Source: an uncultured Alistipes sp.
Lineage (GTDB): Bacteria > Bacteroidota > Bacteroidia > Bacteroidales > Rikenellaceae
Length of the DNA stretch: 7,933 nt
Direction: 5' to 3'
NCBI GenBank assembly: GCA_900546005.1
Contig: URBJ01000098.1
Coordinates: 1-7,933, forward strand
The notes below the pieces were generated by a model. That model was not told where the DNA came from. It was given only the letters and a program-made list of their open reading frames with translations, and ran no database searches. Made by a program: the position numbers and the translations under genes. This document shows, one piece after another, positions 1 through 6,537 of the stretch. The first letter of the stretch is position 1. The number at the start of each line of letters is the position of its first letter.

Positions 1-1360
1 CGACGGAGCCGTATTTCGCATAAAAATCTTTCGTTTGGCGGATCACCTCCAACAGACGGGGGTCGTCATACCAGCCGCCCCACATATCGAACCACCAACC
101 GCCATATCCTTGAGCCAGCATTCTTCCTGCATTTTTCCCCATCAGCGAAACCGAGGTTTCCATATCTTGGGGCCCATGCCAAACTTCGGCCTCATATTGT
201 CCGGGAGGAGTAATTTCCGGAGCCTTATCCTTTAACAGGGTTGTAAGACAAGTCCGTGTGTCGTTTTCGGCCAACCACAGCTTTCCATGATGCATGATGG
301 ATTGAACGGCCACCATCGGGGGCCAGTCCTCTCCGGCTACACGCAGATACCTGTTGGGACTGGACATGTAATCTACATATTCACATTCGAGCAGTTTGGC
401 ACATGCGCAGTGTCCCATTCGCGGATCCACGATGTTGTTGTGGTAACCGTAAAAGACCCCTGTCAACCACCGATCCGATGTCGCTTTCTTCACCAACTGG
501 CAGAAATAGATGATGTCGTCAACCATGACTTCCGAGTGGAACTGATAGGTATCGAACGTCTGCCGCGCTTCTGCAGGTTTCAGCCACCGGTTTTCGGGTG
601 CACGATTCATATCCACCATCGTGGCCGTTTCGAACGTAACGAGGCTGTCACGCCACGCGCGTTGCAATTCGGATACCTGTCCGGCATATTTATCTTTGAG
701 CCACGACCGAAAAGCTGTGACCAGAATCGGGTTCCGGTCATTCCGCTGGGGTAGATGATAATACCACTCTTCGGTTCCGCCGGCCGCGACATGAATCCCA
801 ACGATATGTTCGGCATAGGAGGAGTTCTGCAACCACTTGACACACTTCAAAAGAGCCTTCCCCGTATCTTTTTTCCACTTCTCGGAGGCAAAACACTGAC
901 GGAAATGGGTGCCGTCGGGCATGAGACAGGCATCTTCGGGATTCTTTTCCACCCACCATTTTGGTGGATCGAGGTAGATACGCATAATGATTCGCGCTTG
1001 GGGATCCACCGAGACGATTTTCTCCAGATCTTGCTGCATGCTCGAAAAATCGAACCGGTTGTAATCCTTCCATATCGGTTCACGGAATAGACCAATCCCC
1101 GACTCACAATTGATTCCCTGATCGCCCAGATAGGCCGGGAAACAGTAGAGATGAATCCCCGACTCGGCCATCGACCGATAATAGGGAACCTCTCCCAAAT
1201 AGGACATATAGGCAAACGGAGGATAGAGCGTATCGTTTATGTACAGGGCAGGAACGCCTTCGTGCATCCGCACATCGGCATGTGTCTGGGGGCGGGCCCA
1301 TGTATCGTTAATGCCGATCGACAAAAAAACAGACAGGCTCAAGAGCAGCAAGATTCTCAT
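1..1360 (-). CDS. Secreted GH42-like (clan GH-A) glycoside hydrolase, C-terminus cut off by the window edge
   Basis: The frame is open from the ATG at 1360-1358 to base 1, giving 453 residues with no stop, so the 3' end lies outside the window. Residues 1-22 form a signal peptide (MRILLLLSLSVFLSIG, then WA before R23), so the enzyme should be exported. The rest reads as a TIM-barrel glycosidase related to beta-galactosidases: IMRIYLDPPKWW (125-136), VGIHVAAGGTEEWYYH (187-202), WLAENDTRT (362-370) and GGWWFDMWGGWYDDP (420-434). By analogy with clan GH-A, E197 or E198 would be the acid/base and E365 the nucleophile; this is inferred from position, not shown. The likely role is removal of sugars, perhaps galactosides, from glycans outside the cytoplasm. 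A Bacteroidetes-like promoter lies upstream. The two long plus-strand open frames opposite it are shadows. The family assignment is moderately sure, the substrate unknown. Confidence 0.82.
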   Translation of the reverse strand, partial: MRILLLLSLSVFLSIGINDTWARPQTHADVRMHEGVPALYINDTLYPPFAYMSYLGEVPYYRSMAESGIHLYCFPAYLGDQGINCESGIGLFREPIWKDYNRFDFSSMQQDLEKIVSVDPQARIIMRIYLDPPKWWVEKNPEDACLMPDGTHFRQCFASEKWKKDTGKALLKCVKWLQNSSYAEHIVGIHVAAGGTEEWYYHLPQRNDRNPILVTAFRSWLKDKYAGQVSELQRAWRDSLVTFETATMVDMNRAPENRWLKPAEARQTFDTYQFHSEVMVDDIIYFCQLVKKATSDRWLTGVFYGYHNNIVDPRMGHCACAKLLECEYVDYMSSPNRYLRVAGEDWPPMVAVQSIMHHGKLWLAENDTRTCLTTLLKDKAPEITPPGQYEAEVWHGPQDMETSVSLMGKNAGRMLAQGYGGWWFDMWGGWYDDPRLLEVIRQTKDFYAKYGSV

Positions 1361-1404
1361 ATTAAAGTTATAGATAGTTTGTTATTGGTTTTCGTATGAG
1401 CGGA

Positions 1405-1412
1405 TAAATATA
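1405..1412 (-). promoter_or_regulatory. Weak Bacteroidetes-type -7 element for the glycoside hydrolase gene
   Basis: On the minus strand these bases read TATATTTA, one base from TAnnTTTG, 45 bp before the ATG at 1360. No good TTTG -33 partner is seen at the usual 19-21 bp spacing, so this is tentative. Confidence 0.3.
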
Positions 1413-1445
1413 GTAAAAATTAGACATCGCACCAAACCGCCCCCC

Positions 1446-1478
1446 TATTGCATCTTTCGCGGGGATCGATTAATTTTG
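1446..1478 (+). promoter_or_regulatory. Bacteroidetes-type promoter for the DUF6125/nitroreductase operon
   Basis: TAATTTTG at 1471-1478 matches the TAnnTTTG -7 consensus exactly. TATTG at 1446-1450 supplies a near-TTTG -33 element 20 bp upstream. Transcription would start near 1484, about 18 nt before the ATG at 1503. No Shine-Dalgarno is visible in that short leader. Confidence 0.55.
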
Positions 1479-1502
1479 GAGATCTTTGCATAATATTTGC
1501 GT

Positions 1503-2033
1503 ATGATACAGCGTATAAGATTTAAAGGATTGGAGGATCTGTCGAGAGAACAGCTTGAAGAGTTGGTCCGGATATATGCCCGTAACCTGCTGGCTTTGGA
1601 CGGCATGTGGTTTCAGTCTGTCGAGCAGGGGCAGGGTATGGAGCAAGCGATGGAACACGACCGAAACGTGTGGCGACACTTCACGGAGACCGAAGCGCGA
1701 CGCATCAAACAGCTGCTCGACCTTCCGGAACACGCCGGATTGGAGGGTCTGGAGCAGGCACTTCAATTTCGGTTTGCCGCATTTGCCAACCGCGTGACTG
1801 AAACGCGCAGGGAGGGCGATACCCTTCTGTTCCGTGTCGTTGATTGTCGGGTACAGTCGGCTCGCAAGCGCAAAGGCATGCCCTTCCATCCGTGCAAATC
1901 CGTAGGAGTGAACGAACACACCTACTTTGCCCGGGTGATTGACGATCGGTTGGAGTGCGAGGCCGTCAGCTGTTTCCCGGACATTACCGATCCCTCCTGC
2001 GCCTGTGCATGGAAGTTTTATGTAAAAAAGTAA
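1503..2033 (+). CDS. DUF6125-type cysteine-rich protein (176 aa)
   Basis: This is a soluble protein with no signal peptide or membrane segment. The N-terminal half is helical and charged, with LVRIYARNLLALDGMWF (21-37) and a segment around EHDRNVWRHFTETEARRIKQ (51-70). The C-terminal half carries six cysteines: C115, C131 in PCKSVGV, C152, C157 in SCFPD, and C166/C168 in CACAW. This layout resembles DUF6125 proteins, which I recall as relatives of the L-2-amino-thiazoline-4-carboxylate hydrolase-like fold; that comes from memory of the family, not a search. The clustered cysteines suggest a metal or redox site. I prefer the ATG at 1503; a TTG at 1497 would add two residues but overlaps the promoter region. 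The gene ends 10 bp before the ferredoxin-nitroreductase gene, so the two are probably co-transcribed and may act together. Biochemical function is unknown. Confidence 0.78.
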   Translation: MIQRIRFKGLEDLSREQLEELVRIYARNLLALDGMWFQSVEQGQGMEQAMEHDRNVWRHFTETEARRIKQLLDLPEHAGLEGLEQALQFRFAAFANRVTETRREGDTLLFRVVDCRVQSARKRKGMPFHPCKSVGVNEHTYFARVIDDRLECEAVSCFPDITDPSCACAWKFYVKK

Positions 2034-2043
2034 TAGAACGCGT

Positions 2044-2913
2044 ATGAATGTACCGTTGCATATAGACCACGAACGATGCATCCGCTGTGGACGGTGCGTC
2101 ATGGTTTGCCCCACGAAGATATTCGCCCAAGAAAAGCCCGGATCGCCGATCGAAGTCCACAACAACCGCTGCATCGCATGCGGTCATTGTGTGGCCGTGT
2201 GCCCCACCCACTCGATTATCCATGCCGATTTTCCGGACGGCACTGTTCATCCGGCAGACCGAAAAGCCCTTCCGACGCCCGAACAGTTTCTGCAACTGTG
2301 CCGTATCCGACGGTCGAACCGGGCCTTTTATACAAACAAACCGGTCCCCGAGGAGTATCTGCAACAAATTCTCGAAGCAGCCCACTACGCTCCTACGGCA
2401 ACCAATCTGCAAGAGGTAGAGTTCACGGTGGTCACCGATCCCGAACATCTGCAACTGATCCGCAACTTTACGCTCAAGACCTACGCTTCGACCATCCGCA
2501 TGCTCAAATTTCCCGTGTTAAAGCCCTTGGTGAAGCCTTTTCGTCCAGAGCTCTACAAATCTGTCATTCCCTATCTCGAACAGTTGATTCACGCCGATGC
2601 GGCCGGCAAGGATTTGATCCTGCGGAACGCCCCTGCCGTAATACTGATTCACACCCCAATCAAGAGCCGCTTCGGCTCGCAGGATTCCAATCTGGCCTAC
2701 CAGAATGCATCGTTGATGGCCGAGACGCTGGGAGTTACCCAATTCTACACCGGATACGTCTGCGCCGCCGTGCAGTTGGATAAACGAAACCGACTCGCTC
2801 GCTCGTTGGGTCTCGACGGTCGGTATATCCATGCCGGAATGGCGTTGGCCATGCCGCGTTTCCAATTTCCCAACTACACCGACCGCAAGGAGATAAAGGT
2901 CACCCGATTCTAA
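2044..2913 (+). CDS. Ferredoxin-nitroreductase fusion, FMN/[4Fe-4S] oxidoreductase (289 aa)
   Basis: Residues 1-60 are a bacterial two-cluster ferredoxin domain. C12, C15, C18 and C22 form the first CxxCxxCxxxCP motif, and C43, C46, C49 and C53 the second, so two [4Fe-4S] clusters are expected. Residues from about 84 to the end are a nitroreductase-fold FMN domain: the phosphate-contacting RRSNRAF (89-95), YAPTATNLQEVEF (115-127), and the family-typical tail GMALAMP followed by a basic C-terminus. Such fusions are common in strict anaerobes; electrons would pass from reduced ferredoxin or a partner through the clusters to FMN, reducing a nitro, quinone-like or other substrate in the cytoplasm. 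The natural substrate cannot be read from sequence. It is the second gene of an operon, 10 bp after the DUF6125 gene, with no visible Shine-Dalgarno, which favours coupled expression. All eight cluster cysteines are present. Confidence 0.93.
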   Translation: MNVPLHIDHERCIRCGRCVMVCPTKIFAQEKPGSPIEVHNNRCIACGHCVAVCPTHSIIHADFPDGTVHPADRKALPTPEQFLQLCRIRRSNRAFYTNKPVPEEYLQQILEAAHYAPTATNLQEVEFTVVTDPEHLQLIRNFTLKTYASTIRMLKFPVLKPLVKPFRPELYKSVIPYLEQLIHADAAGKDLILRNAPAVILIHTPIKSRFGSQDSNLAYQNASLMAETLGVTQFYTGYVCAAVQLDKRNRLARSLGLDGRYIHAGMALAMPRFQFPNYTDRKEIKVTRF

Positions 2914-2928
2914 GGCTCCGACCAATGG

Positions 2929-3783
2929 TTAGGCTCGCACCGAGGCGTATTCCGAAATGATGTACTCGACCTCGGCCAGATAGCTGCGGCCAAAGAGGTT
3001 CAAATGGTTCATGAGATGGTAGAGCCGGTACAGGTTTTCCCGTCGTTGCCATCCGGCTTGCAACGGATACTCCCGCATGTAGGCATCATAGAACGACTGA
3101 GGAAAACCGCCGAAGAGGTGTGTCATGGCCAACTCGGCCTCCCGATGTCCGTAGTAGACAGCCGGGTCGATCAGCACGACTTCTCCACCTGCCCCAAAAA
3201 GAAAATTCCCGGACCACAAATCCCCGTGTATCAGCGAAGGAGCCTCCAGTGCCTCATTTAATAATTTAGCAGCGACAGCCTCAAAACGGGAAAATTCCGC
3301 AGCCAAATGCGCCGACACGTATCCGTTTTGCTCGGCCAGCCGAAACTGATACCGCAATCTTTTATTGAGATAAAACAGGGTCCAGTCTTTACATTCAGCA
3401 TCTTCCGGTGTATTTATCTGTGGCGTAAGTCCGATAAAATTGTCTTCACGGAAGCCGAACCGCTCGGCCGTATGTCGATGCAGACGGGCCAACCGTCGTC
3501 CAAAGTCCTCGAAAAAGGCTCTGTCGCCGCGATGCTGCTGGGAGACATATTCGGTCAGAATATAGTTTTTCCCCACCGCTATAACCTCAGGGGTTGCCAC
3601 CTCTCCGGCAGAAGCGATTTCAGCCAATCCAACCGCTTCACAACGGTAGGCTTTCGACGTGGCCCCTCTCTTCAAAAAGAGCTGCCGCCCCGATCGGGTT
3701 TGCACCTTTCCCGAGGTCGGCAGCATGCCTACGATCGGCTCTCCGAGCACAGCTTCAAGCTCCGACCGCAATTTTTCATTCAT
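2929..3783 (-). CDS. Fructosamine kinase / ketosamine-3-kinase family protein (284 aa)
   Basis: Full-length cytoplasmic protein of the aminoglycoside-phosphotransferase-like kinase fold. LFLKRG (35-40) supplies the probable ATP-binding K38, and E49 in RCEAVGL is the likely helix-C glutamate. The catalytic loop is LIHGDLWSGNF (184-194) with H186, D188 and N193. The metal-binding motif VLIDPAVYYGHREAELAM (203-220) has D206 and the GHREAELAM signature specific to this family. Family members phosphorylate ketosamine adducts on proteins or small amines, which destabilises the sugar adduct and so repairs glycation. Several bacterial members act on ribulosamines or erythrulosamines, so the exact substrate is open. 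The gene starts 12 bp after the META lipoprotein gene and is probably translated from the same mRNA. Its stop lies 15 bp from the stop of the convergent nitroreductase gene, with no clear terminator between them. Confidence 0.92.
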   Translation of the reverse strand: MNEKLRSELEAVLGEPIVGMLPTSGKVQTRSGRQLFLKRGATSKAYRCEAVGLAEIASAGEVATPEVIAVGKNYILTEYVSQQHRGDRAFFEDFGRRLARLHRHTAERFGFREDNFIGLTPQINTPEDAECKDWTLFYLNKRLRYQFRLAEQNGYVSAHLAAEFSRFEAVAAKLLNEALEAPSLIHGDLWSGNFLFGAGGEVVLIDPAVYYGHREAELAMTHLFGGFPQSFYDAYMREYPLQAGWQRRENLYRLYHLMNHLNLFGRSYLAEVEYIISEYASVRA

Positions 3784-3795
3784 AATCGGTTTGTT

Positions 3796-4233
3796 TTATT
3801 GAGCGTCAGACGAAGCCTGTGCCTGCAGCACCATGATTGTTTTTCCATCGCTCATCAACGACAACCGGTCACCGTCGATCCGATAGGCATCCACTTCGCC
3901 GAGTTCACGGATGTAACGATCCTCTTGCGTCTGATTGGGACAGAAAGCCCGCGTCGAAGCCACTGAGCTCAATTCGATCTTATTCTTACCGGATAATTTG
4001 TACGTCCCCATAATGGAGTTGCAATCGCCGCGTCCGCCGAAACGATTTCCCTCGTCAAAAAGCACCAACGTGTAGTTTTCTCCGGCCTCGAACGGTTGTC
4101 CACCCCACTCGACTACGCTCCACGTCGTTTGCGTCAAGGGTTTGTCGGCGGTTTTTGTTCCTTTGCGACACGGACAGCAAGCTACCACTACTGCAGCCAA
4201 CGCTACCATAAAAATCATCTGTTTTCTTTTCAT
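3796..4233 (-). CDS. META/HslJ-like domain lipoprotein (145 aa)
   Basis: The N-terminus MKRKQMIFMVALAAVVVACC is a lipoprotein signal peptide: basic start, hydrophobic core, then V16-V17-A18 before C19, the likely lipidated cysteine. The mature part is one META domain (about 33-140): TTWSVVEWGGQPF (36-48), GRGDCNSIMGTYKLSG with the conserved DCN...G.Y core, a STRAFCPN segment and a final DRLSLMSDGKTIMVLQA strand. META domains occur in E. coli HslJ, linked to heat-shock and novobiocin resistance, and in many Bacteroidetes lipoproteins of unknown role. Besides C19, C20 and C22, two cysteines sit in the domain (CNS and FCP) and could form a disulfide. It is the first gene of an operon with the fructosamine kinase, 12 bp apart, driven by a promoter at 4269-4298. 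A purine-rich AGGAA is present but lies too far upstream to be a good ribosome site. Confidence 0.87.
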   Translation of the reverse strand: MKRKQMIFMVALAAVVVACCPCRKGTKTADKPLTQTTWSVVEWGGQPFEAGENYTLVLFDEGNRFGGRGDCNSIMGTYKLSGKNKIELSSVASTRAFCPNQTQEDRYIRELGEVDAYRIDGDRLSLMSDGKTIMVLQAQASSDAQ

Positions 4234-4268
4234 AATCCAACGTTTTAGTTCCTATTCTATCGATAAGA

Positions 4269-4298
4269 CAAATATAAAGATGCCACTACCAGCAAAAA
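4269..4298 (-). promoter_or_regulatory. Bacteroidetes-type promoter for the META/fructosamine kinase operon
   Basis: On the minus strand 4276-4269 reads TATATTTG, a perfect TAnnTTTG -7 element. A T-rich -33 candidate (TTTT at 4298-4295, within TTTTTG) lies 18 bp upstream. Transcription would start near 4263, leaving about a 30-nt leader before the ATG at 4233. The -33 part overlaps the left arm of a 20-bp palindrome. Confidence 0.55.
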
Positions 4299-4313
4299 TG
4301 TTGCAACATTTTT
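4294..4313. repeat. Perfect 20-bp palindrome, operator-like
   Basis: AAAAATGTTGCAACATTTTT is identical to its reverse complement; the flanking bases do not extend it. It overlaps the -33 region of the META operon promoter and lies in the divergent region shared with ridA. A transcription-factor dimer site is the simplest reading; a terminator is unlikely because the stem is AT-rich and has no unpaired loop at its centre. Confidence 0.7.
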
Positions 4314-4387
4314 CAGAAATCCAACCGTTTCATATCGGTCGCGCTCCTCTTTTAGCACAGAGCAAAGCTAACAATATTTTTCAGAAA
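4304..4387. repeat. Pair of 16-bp direct repeats (15/16 identical), 68 bp apart
   Basis: CAACATTTTTCAGAAA at 4304-4319 and CAATATTTTTCAGAAA at 4372-4387 differ at one base, and both are followed by pyrimidine-rich sequence. The first copy includes the right arm of the 20-bp palindrome. The second covers the -33 region of the ridA promoter. Paired copies at two divergent promoters suggest a shared regulator or a local duplication. Confidence 0.65.
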
Positions 4388-4407
4388 CCGTCGATTTATT
4401 AATTTTG
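4377..4407 (+). promoter_or_regulatory. Bacteroidetes-type promoter for ridA
   Basis: TAATTTTG at 4400-4407 is a perfect TAnnTTTG -7 element, identical to the one before the DUF6125 gene. A T-tract at 4377-4380 stands as the -33 element 19 bp upstream. The predicted start near 4413 gives about a 24-nt leader to the ATG at 4437. Confidence 0.55.
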
Positions 4408-4436
4408 TAGACCGAAAAACAAACCGAACGAGCAAC

Positions 4437-4811
4437 ATGAAAAAAGTTATCTCCACGACAGAAGCCCCGCAAGCTATCGGGCCGTACAGCCAAGCCATCG
4501 AAACGAACGGACGGCTCTACGTTTCGGGCCAGATTCCCGTCGATCCGAAAGACGGTACGATGCCTTCGGGTATTGTCCGCCAGACCGAACAGGTACTCCG
4601 CAACATCGGTGCCATCCTTTCGACAGCCGGATATACGTTCGACCAAGTCGTAAAAACCACGGTTCTGATGAAAAACATGTCAGACTTTGCAGCCATGAAC
4701 GAGGTCTACGCCCGATATTTCACCGACAAGATGCCGGCCCGAGCCTGTTTCGGCGTATCCGCCCTGCCAAAGGATGCCGAAGTAGAAATTGAGGTGATCG
4801 CAGAAAAGTAA
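4437..4811 (+). CDS. ridA: RidA family enamine/imine deaminase (124 aa)
   Basis: Full-length member of the YjgF/YER057c/UK114 family, normal size for a subunit of the cytosolic homotrimer. Visible signatures are the start ISTTEAPQAIGPYSQAI (5-21), LYVSGQIPVDP (27-37), GYTFDQVVKTTVLMKNM (65-81) and the C-terminal signature PARACFGVSALPKDAEVEIE (100-119). R102 is the expected catalytic arginine and C104 and E117 line the active site; Y17 is also conserved. The enzyme hydrolyses reactive 2-aminoacrylate and related imines made by PLP-dependent dehydratases, releasing ammonia and a keto acid and protecting PLP enzymes. It looks monocistronic: its own promoter lies upstream, and a 239-bp gap with its own regulatory signals separates it from the efflux gene. 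No Shine-Dalgarno is visible. All key residues are present. Confidence 0.96.
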   Translation: MKKVISTTEAPQAIGPYSQAIETNGRLYVSGQIPVDPKDGTMPSGIVRQTEQVLRNIGAILSTAGYTFDQVVKTTVLMKNMSDFAAMNEVYARYFTDKMPARACFGVSALPKDAEVEIEVIAEK

Positions 4812-5001
4812 TGTTTCTCAGCGAATAGCTGATAGATTATTTGTACGTTTCGCCGTTATTTGAACGGCCGTTTAGTCCTTGGGAAGCGCCCCGAAACGCC
4901 TCGAAGCAGCAAGGGATGTGCATCGAAAAGTGACGGGCTTTTCCGAACAAAAACGGCCTGTATTGTCTATTCCGGATCATCAGTCGGCAGCAAGAAGAGA
5001 G
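4812..5001. other. Intergenic region after ridA, no gene seen
   Basis: I see no credible coding frame. A small hairpin, TCAGC (4818-4822) with loop GAATA and GCTGA (4828-4832), follows the ridA stop and could be a weak end signal, but it lacks a T-run. AACGGCCGTT (4863-4872) is a 10-bp palindrome. The rest is unremarkable and could hold a small RNA, for which there is no positive evidence. Confidence 0.4.
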
Positions 5002-5038
5002 GTAGCTGCATTTTCAAATCTCTTTAAAATGTAGTTAC
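5002..5038. repeat. 13-bp inverted repeat over the efflux gene promoter
   Basis: GTAGCTGCATTTT (5002-5014) and AAAATGTAGTTAC (5026-5038) are inverted copies matching at 11 of 13 positions, with an 11-bp spacer. As RNA all 13 positions could pair, two of them as G-U. The left arm contains the candidate -33 element and the right arm enters the -7 element, as expected for an operator; an RNA hairpin from upstream transcription is the alternative. Confidence 0.55.
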
Positions 5039-5042
5039 TTTG
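5011..5042 (+). promoter_or_regulatory. Candidate promoter for the MdtD-like efflux gene
   Basis: TTACTTTG at 5035-5042 matches TAnnTTTG at five of six fixed bases, and TTTT at 5011-5014 sits 20 bp upstream as a -33 element. Transcription would begin only a few bases before the ATG at 5051, so the mRNA would have almost no leader. Confidence 0.4.
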
Positions 5043-5050
5043 CGGGAAGT

Positions 5051-6481
5051 ATGACACAGACAACCTCTTCGAAACGCCCCATCACCGTATCGTTGGTCGT
5101 GGCGATTGCATTTTTCATGCAATTTCTCGACACCACGGCCGTGAATACCGCTCTGCCGGCCATGGCCGAGAGTTTCGGCACGGATGTCGTCCGGCTCAGC
5201 ACGGGTGTCACTTCATACATGATCGCTTTAGCCATCTTCATTCCGGCCAGCGGTTGGATTGCTGACCGCTTCGGTACACGCAATGTCTTCTGTGCGGCGA
5301 TCGCCTTCTTCATCTTCTCTTCGATCCTGTGCGGCACCTCGCAATCGTTGTTGCAGTTTGTCATCTACCGAGTCATGCAGGGAATGGCCGGAGCCATGAT
5401 GTCTCCGGTCGGTCGCCTCGCCGTCCTCAAGACGGCTTCCAAAGAGGATCTGCCTACCGTCATGAACTACATCACCATGCCGGCACTGGTTGCCCCGATT
5501 GTGGGACCGCTGATCGGCGGCTACCTGACCACCTACTGGTCGTGGCGCTGGATCTTTTACCTGAATGTCCCGATCAGTATCGTCTGCATCCTTGCCGCGT
5601 GGCACTACATCCCGAAAGATCGGGCCGATTTTACGACACCTCCCCGTTTCGATTTCCGAGGTTTCATTCTGAGCGGTTTGTCGCTCACGGGAGTTATGTT
5701 CGGCGTAGAGCTCTTCAGCAAACCGGCGGTCGCACTTTGGATCCCGTTCGTACTGATCTTCGTGAGTTTCGTTCTTTTGCGCATTAACGTCAAAGATTCC
5801 GCCCGGGTCAGAACTCCTCTGATCGACTACGCGATCATGAAGATCAAAACCTACCGGATCACGATTCTTGTCGGTTCGGTATCCCGTATGTTGATCGGCG
5901 TCTTCCCCTACCTGATGCCACTGATGCTTCAGGAGGGATTCGGGCTCTCGCCCTTCAAGGCCGGATCGCTATTTCTGGCCACAATGGTCGGCAACCTCAC
6001 CATGAAATCGGCTACCGTATGGATTATCCGTCACTATCCGTTCCGCCGGGTATTGATCGTAAACGGAATCCTCACCGCTCTGTTCCTCTTTATCACCGCG
6101 TGGCTCACGCCTGACACTCCCGTATGGATGATCCTGCTCGTACTGTTTGTTACCGGCATGTCGCGATCCTTGCAGTTCAGCACCCTGACTGCACTGGCGT
6201 TCGCCGATATTCCGCCACACCAGATGACCTCCGCCAACACGCTGTACAGCACTATCCAACAGATGTCGATTGGTATGGGGGTTGCGATCGGGGCTGTTGC
6301 GCTTCACTTCTCATCGATGCTGCACCACGGCACGCTGGGCCATTTTACCGTTTTCGATTTCCGCCTGTCGTTTATCGTTGTGGCAATCATAGGTATCGTC
6401 CATCTGATCGGGTACACGCGCCTGCCACTGCACGCCGGTATGTCGGTCCGGATCAAAAAAAGCCACAATTTGGGCGATTAA
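5051..6481 (+). CDS. MFS drug-efflux permease, DHA2 family, MdtD-like (476 aa)
   Basis: By eye there are about 14 hydrophobic segments (roughly 12-31, 54-71, 79-95, 100-120, 142-160, 166-183, 203-222, 225-245, 269-291, 304-325, 333-352, 357-375, 402-418, 437-458), the topology of DHA2 proton-drug antiporters. Motifs are in order: D1 LDTTAVNTALPAM (26-38), motif A GWIADRFGTRNVF (68-80), motif B RVMQGMAGAMMSPVGRL (107-123), and antiporter motif C in APIVGPLIGG (148-157) followed by SWRWIFYLNVPI. The GAMMSPVGRLAVLK stretch closely recalls E. coli MdtD, and length agrees. The expected role is proton-driven export of small hydrophobic compounds across the inner membrane; the substrate cannot be inferred. 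No membrane-fusion or outer-membrane partner is encoded next to it. A dyad overlies its promoter, suggesting repression by a regulator encoded elsewhere. Confidence 0.93.
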   Translation: MTQTTSSKRPITVSLVVAIAFFMQFLDTTAVNTALPAMAESFGTDVVRLSTGVTSYMIALAIFIPASGWIADRFGTRNVFCAAIAFFIFSSILCGTSQSLLQFVIYRVMQGMAGAMMSPVGRLAVLKTASKEDLPTVMNYITMPALVAPIVGPLIGGYLTTYWSWRWIFYLNVPISIVCILAAWHYIPKDRADFTTPPRFDFRGFILSGLSLTGVMFGVELFSKPAVALWIPFVLIFVSFVLLRINVKDSARVRTPLIDYAIMKIKTYRITILVGSVSRMLIGVFPYLMPLMLQEGFGLSPFKAGSLFLATMVGNLTMKSATVWIIRHYPFRRVLIVNGILTALFLFITAWLTPDTPVWMILLVLFVTGMSRSLQFSTLTALAFADIPPHQMTSANTLYSTIQQMSIGMGVAIGAVALHFSSMLHHGTLGHFTVFDFRLSFIVVAIIGIVHLIGYTRLPLHAGMSVRIKKSHNLGD

Positions 6482-6484
6482 ACC

Positions 6485-6501
6485 GATCGTGCGTCACGAT
6501 C
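6485..6501 (+). terminator. Perfect 7-bp hairpin just after the efflux gene stop codon
   Basis: GATCGTG (6485-6491), loop CGT, CACGATC (6495-6501) begins three bases after the stop codon. No T-run follows directly; the nearest is at 6521-6524. It may stabilise the mRNA 3' end or end transcription inefficiently; calling it a true terminator is uncertain. Confidence 0.35.
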
Positions 6502-6537
6502 TGGCATGACTGCTACATAGTTTTACATCCGAAACAA

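Noticed and set aside
287..1090. Two long plus-strand open frames (287-754 and 755-1090)
   Set aside because: They lie opposite the continuous glycoside hydrolase frame, which has a signal peptide and family motifs; their translations are low-quality and recall no family.
1497..1502. TTG start two codons upstream for the DUF6125 gene
   Set aside because: The ATG at 1503 is in frame and immediately available, and no ribosome site favours TTG.
1470..2174. 234-residue minus-strand open frame
   Set aside because: It is antisense to the DUF6125 gene and runs across the operon promoter and into the nitroreductase gene; no recognisable domain.
2914..2928. Bidirectional terminator between the convergent nitroreductase and fructosamine kinase genes
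   Set aside because: Only a 3-bp ACC/GGT stem is present and there is no T-run; 15 bp is too short for a convincing terminator.
3307..3966. 219-residue plus-strand open frame
   Set aside because: It is antisense to the fructosamine kinase and META genes, both clearly real.
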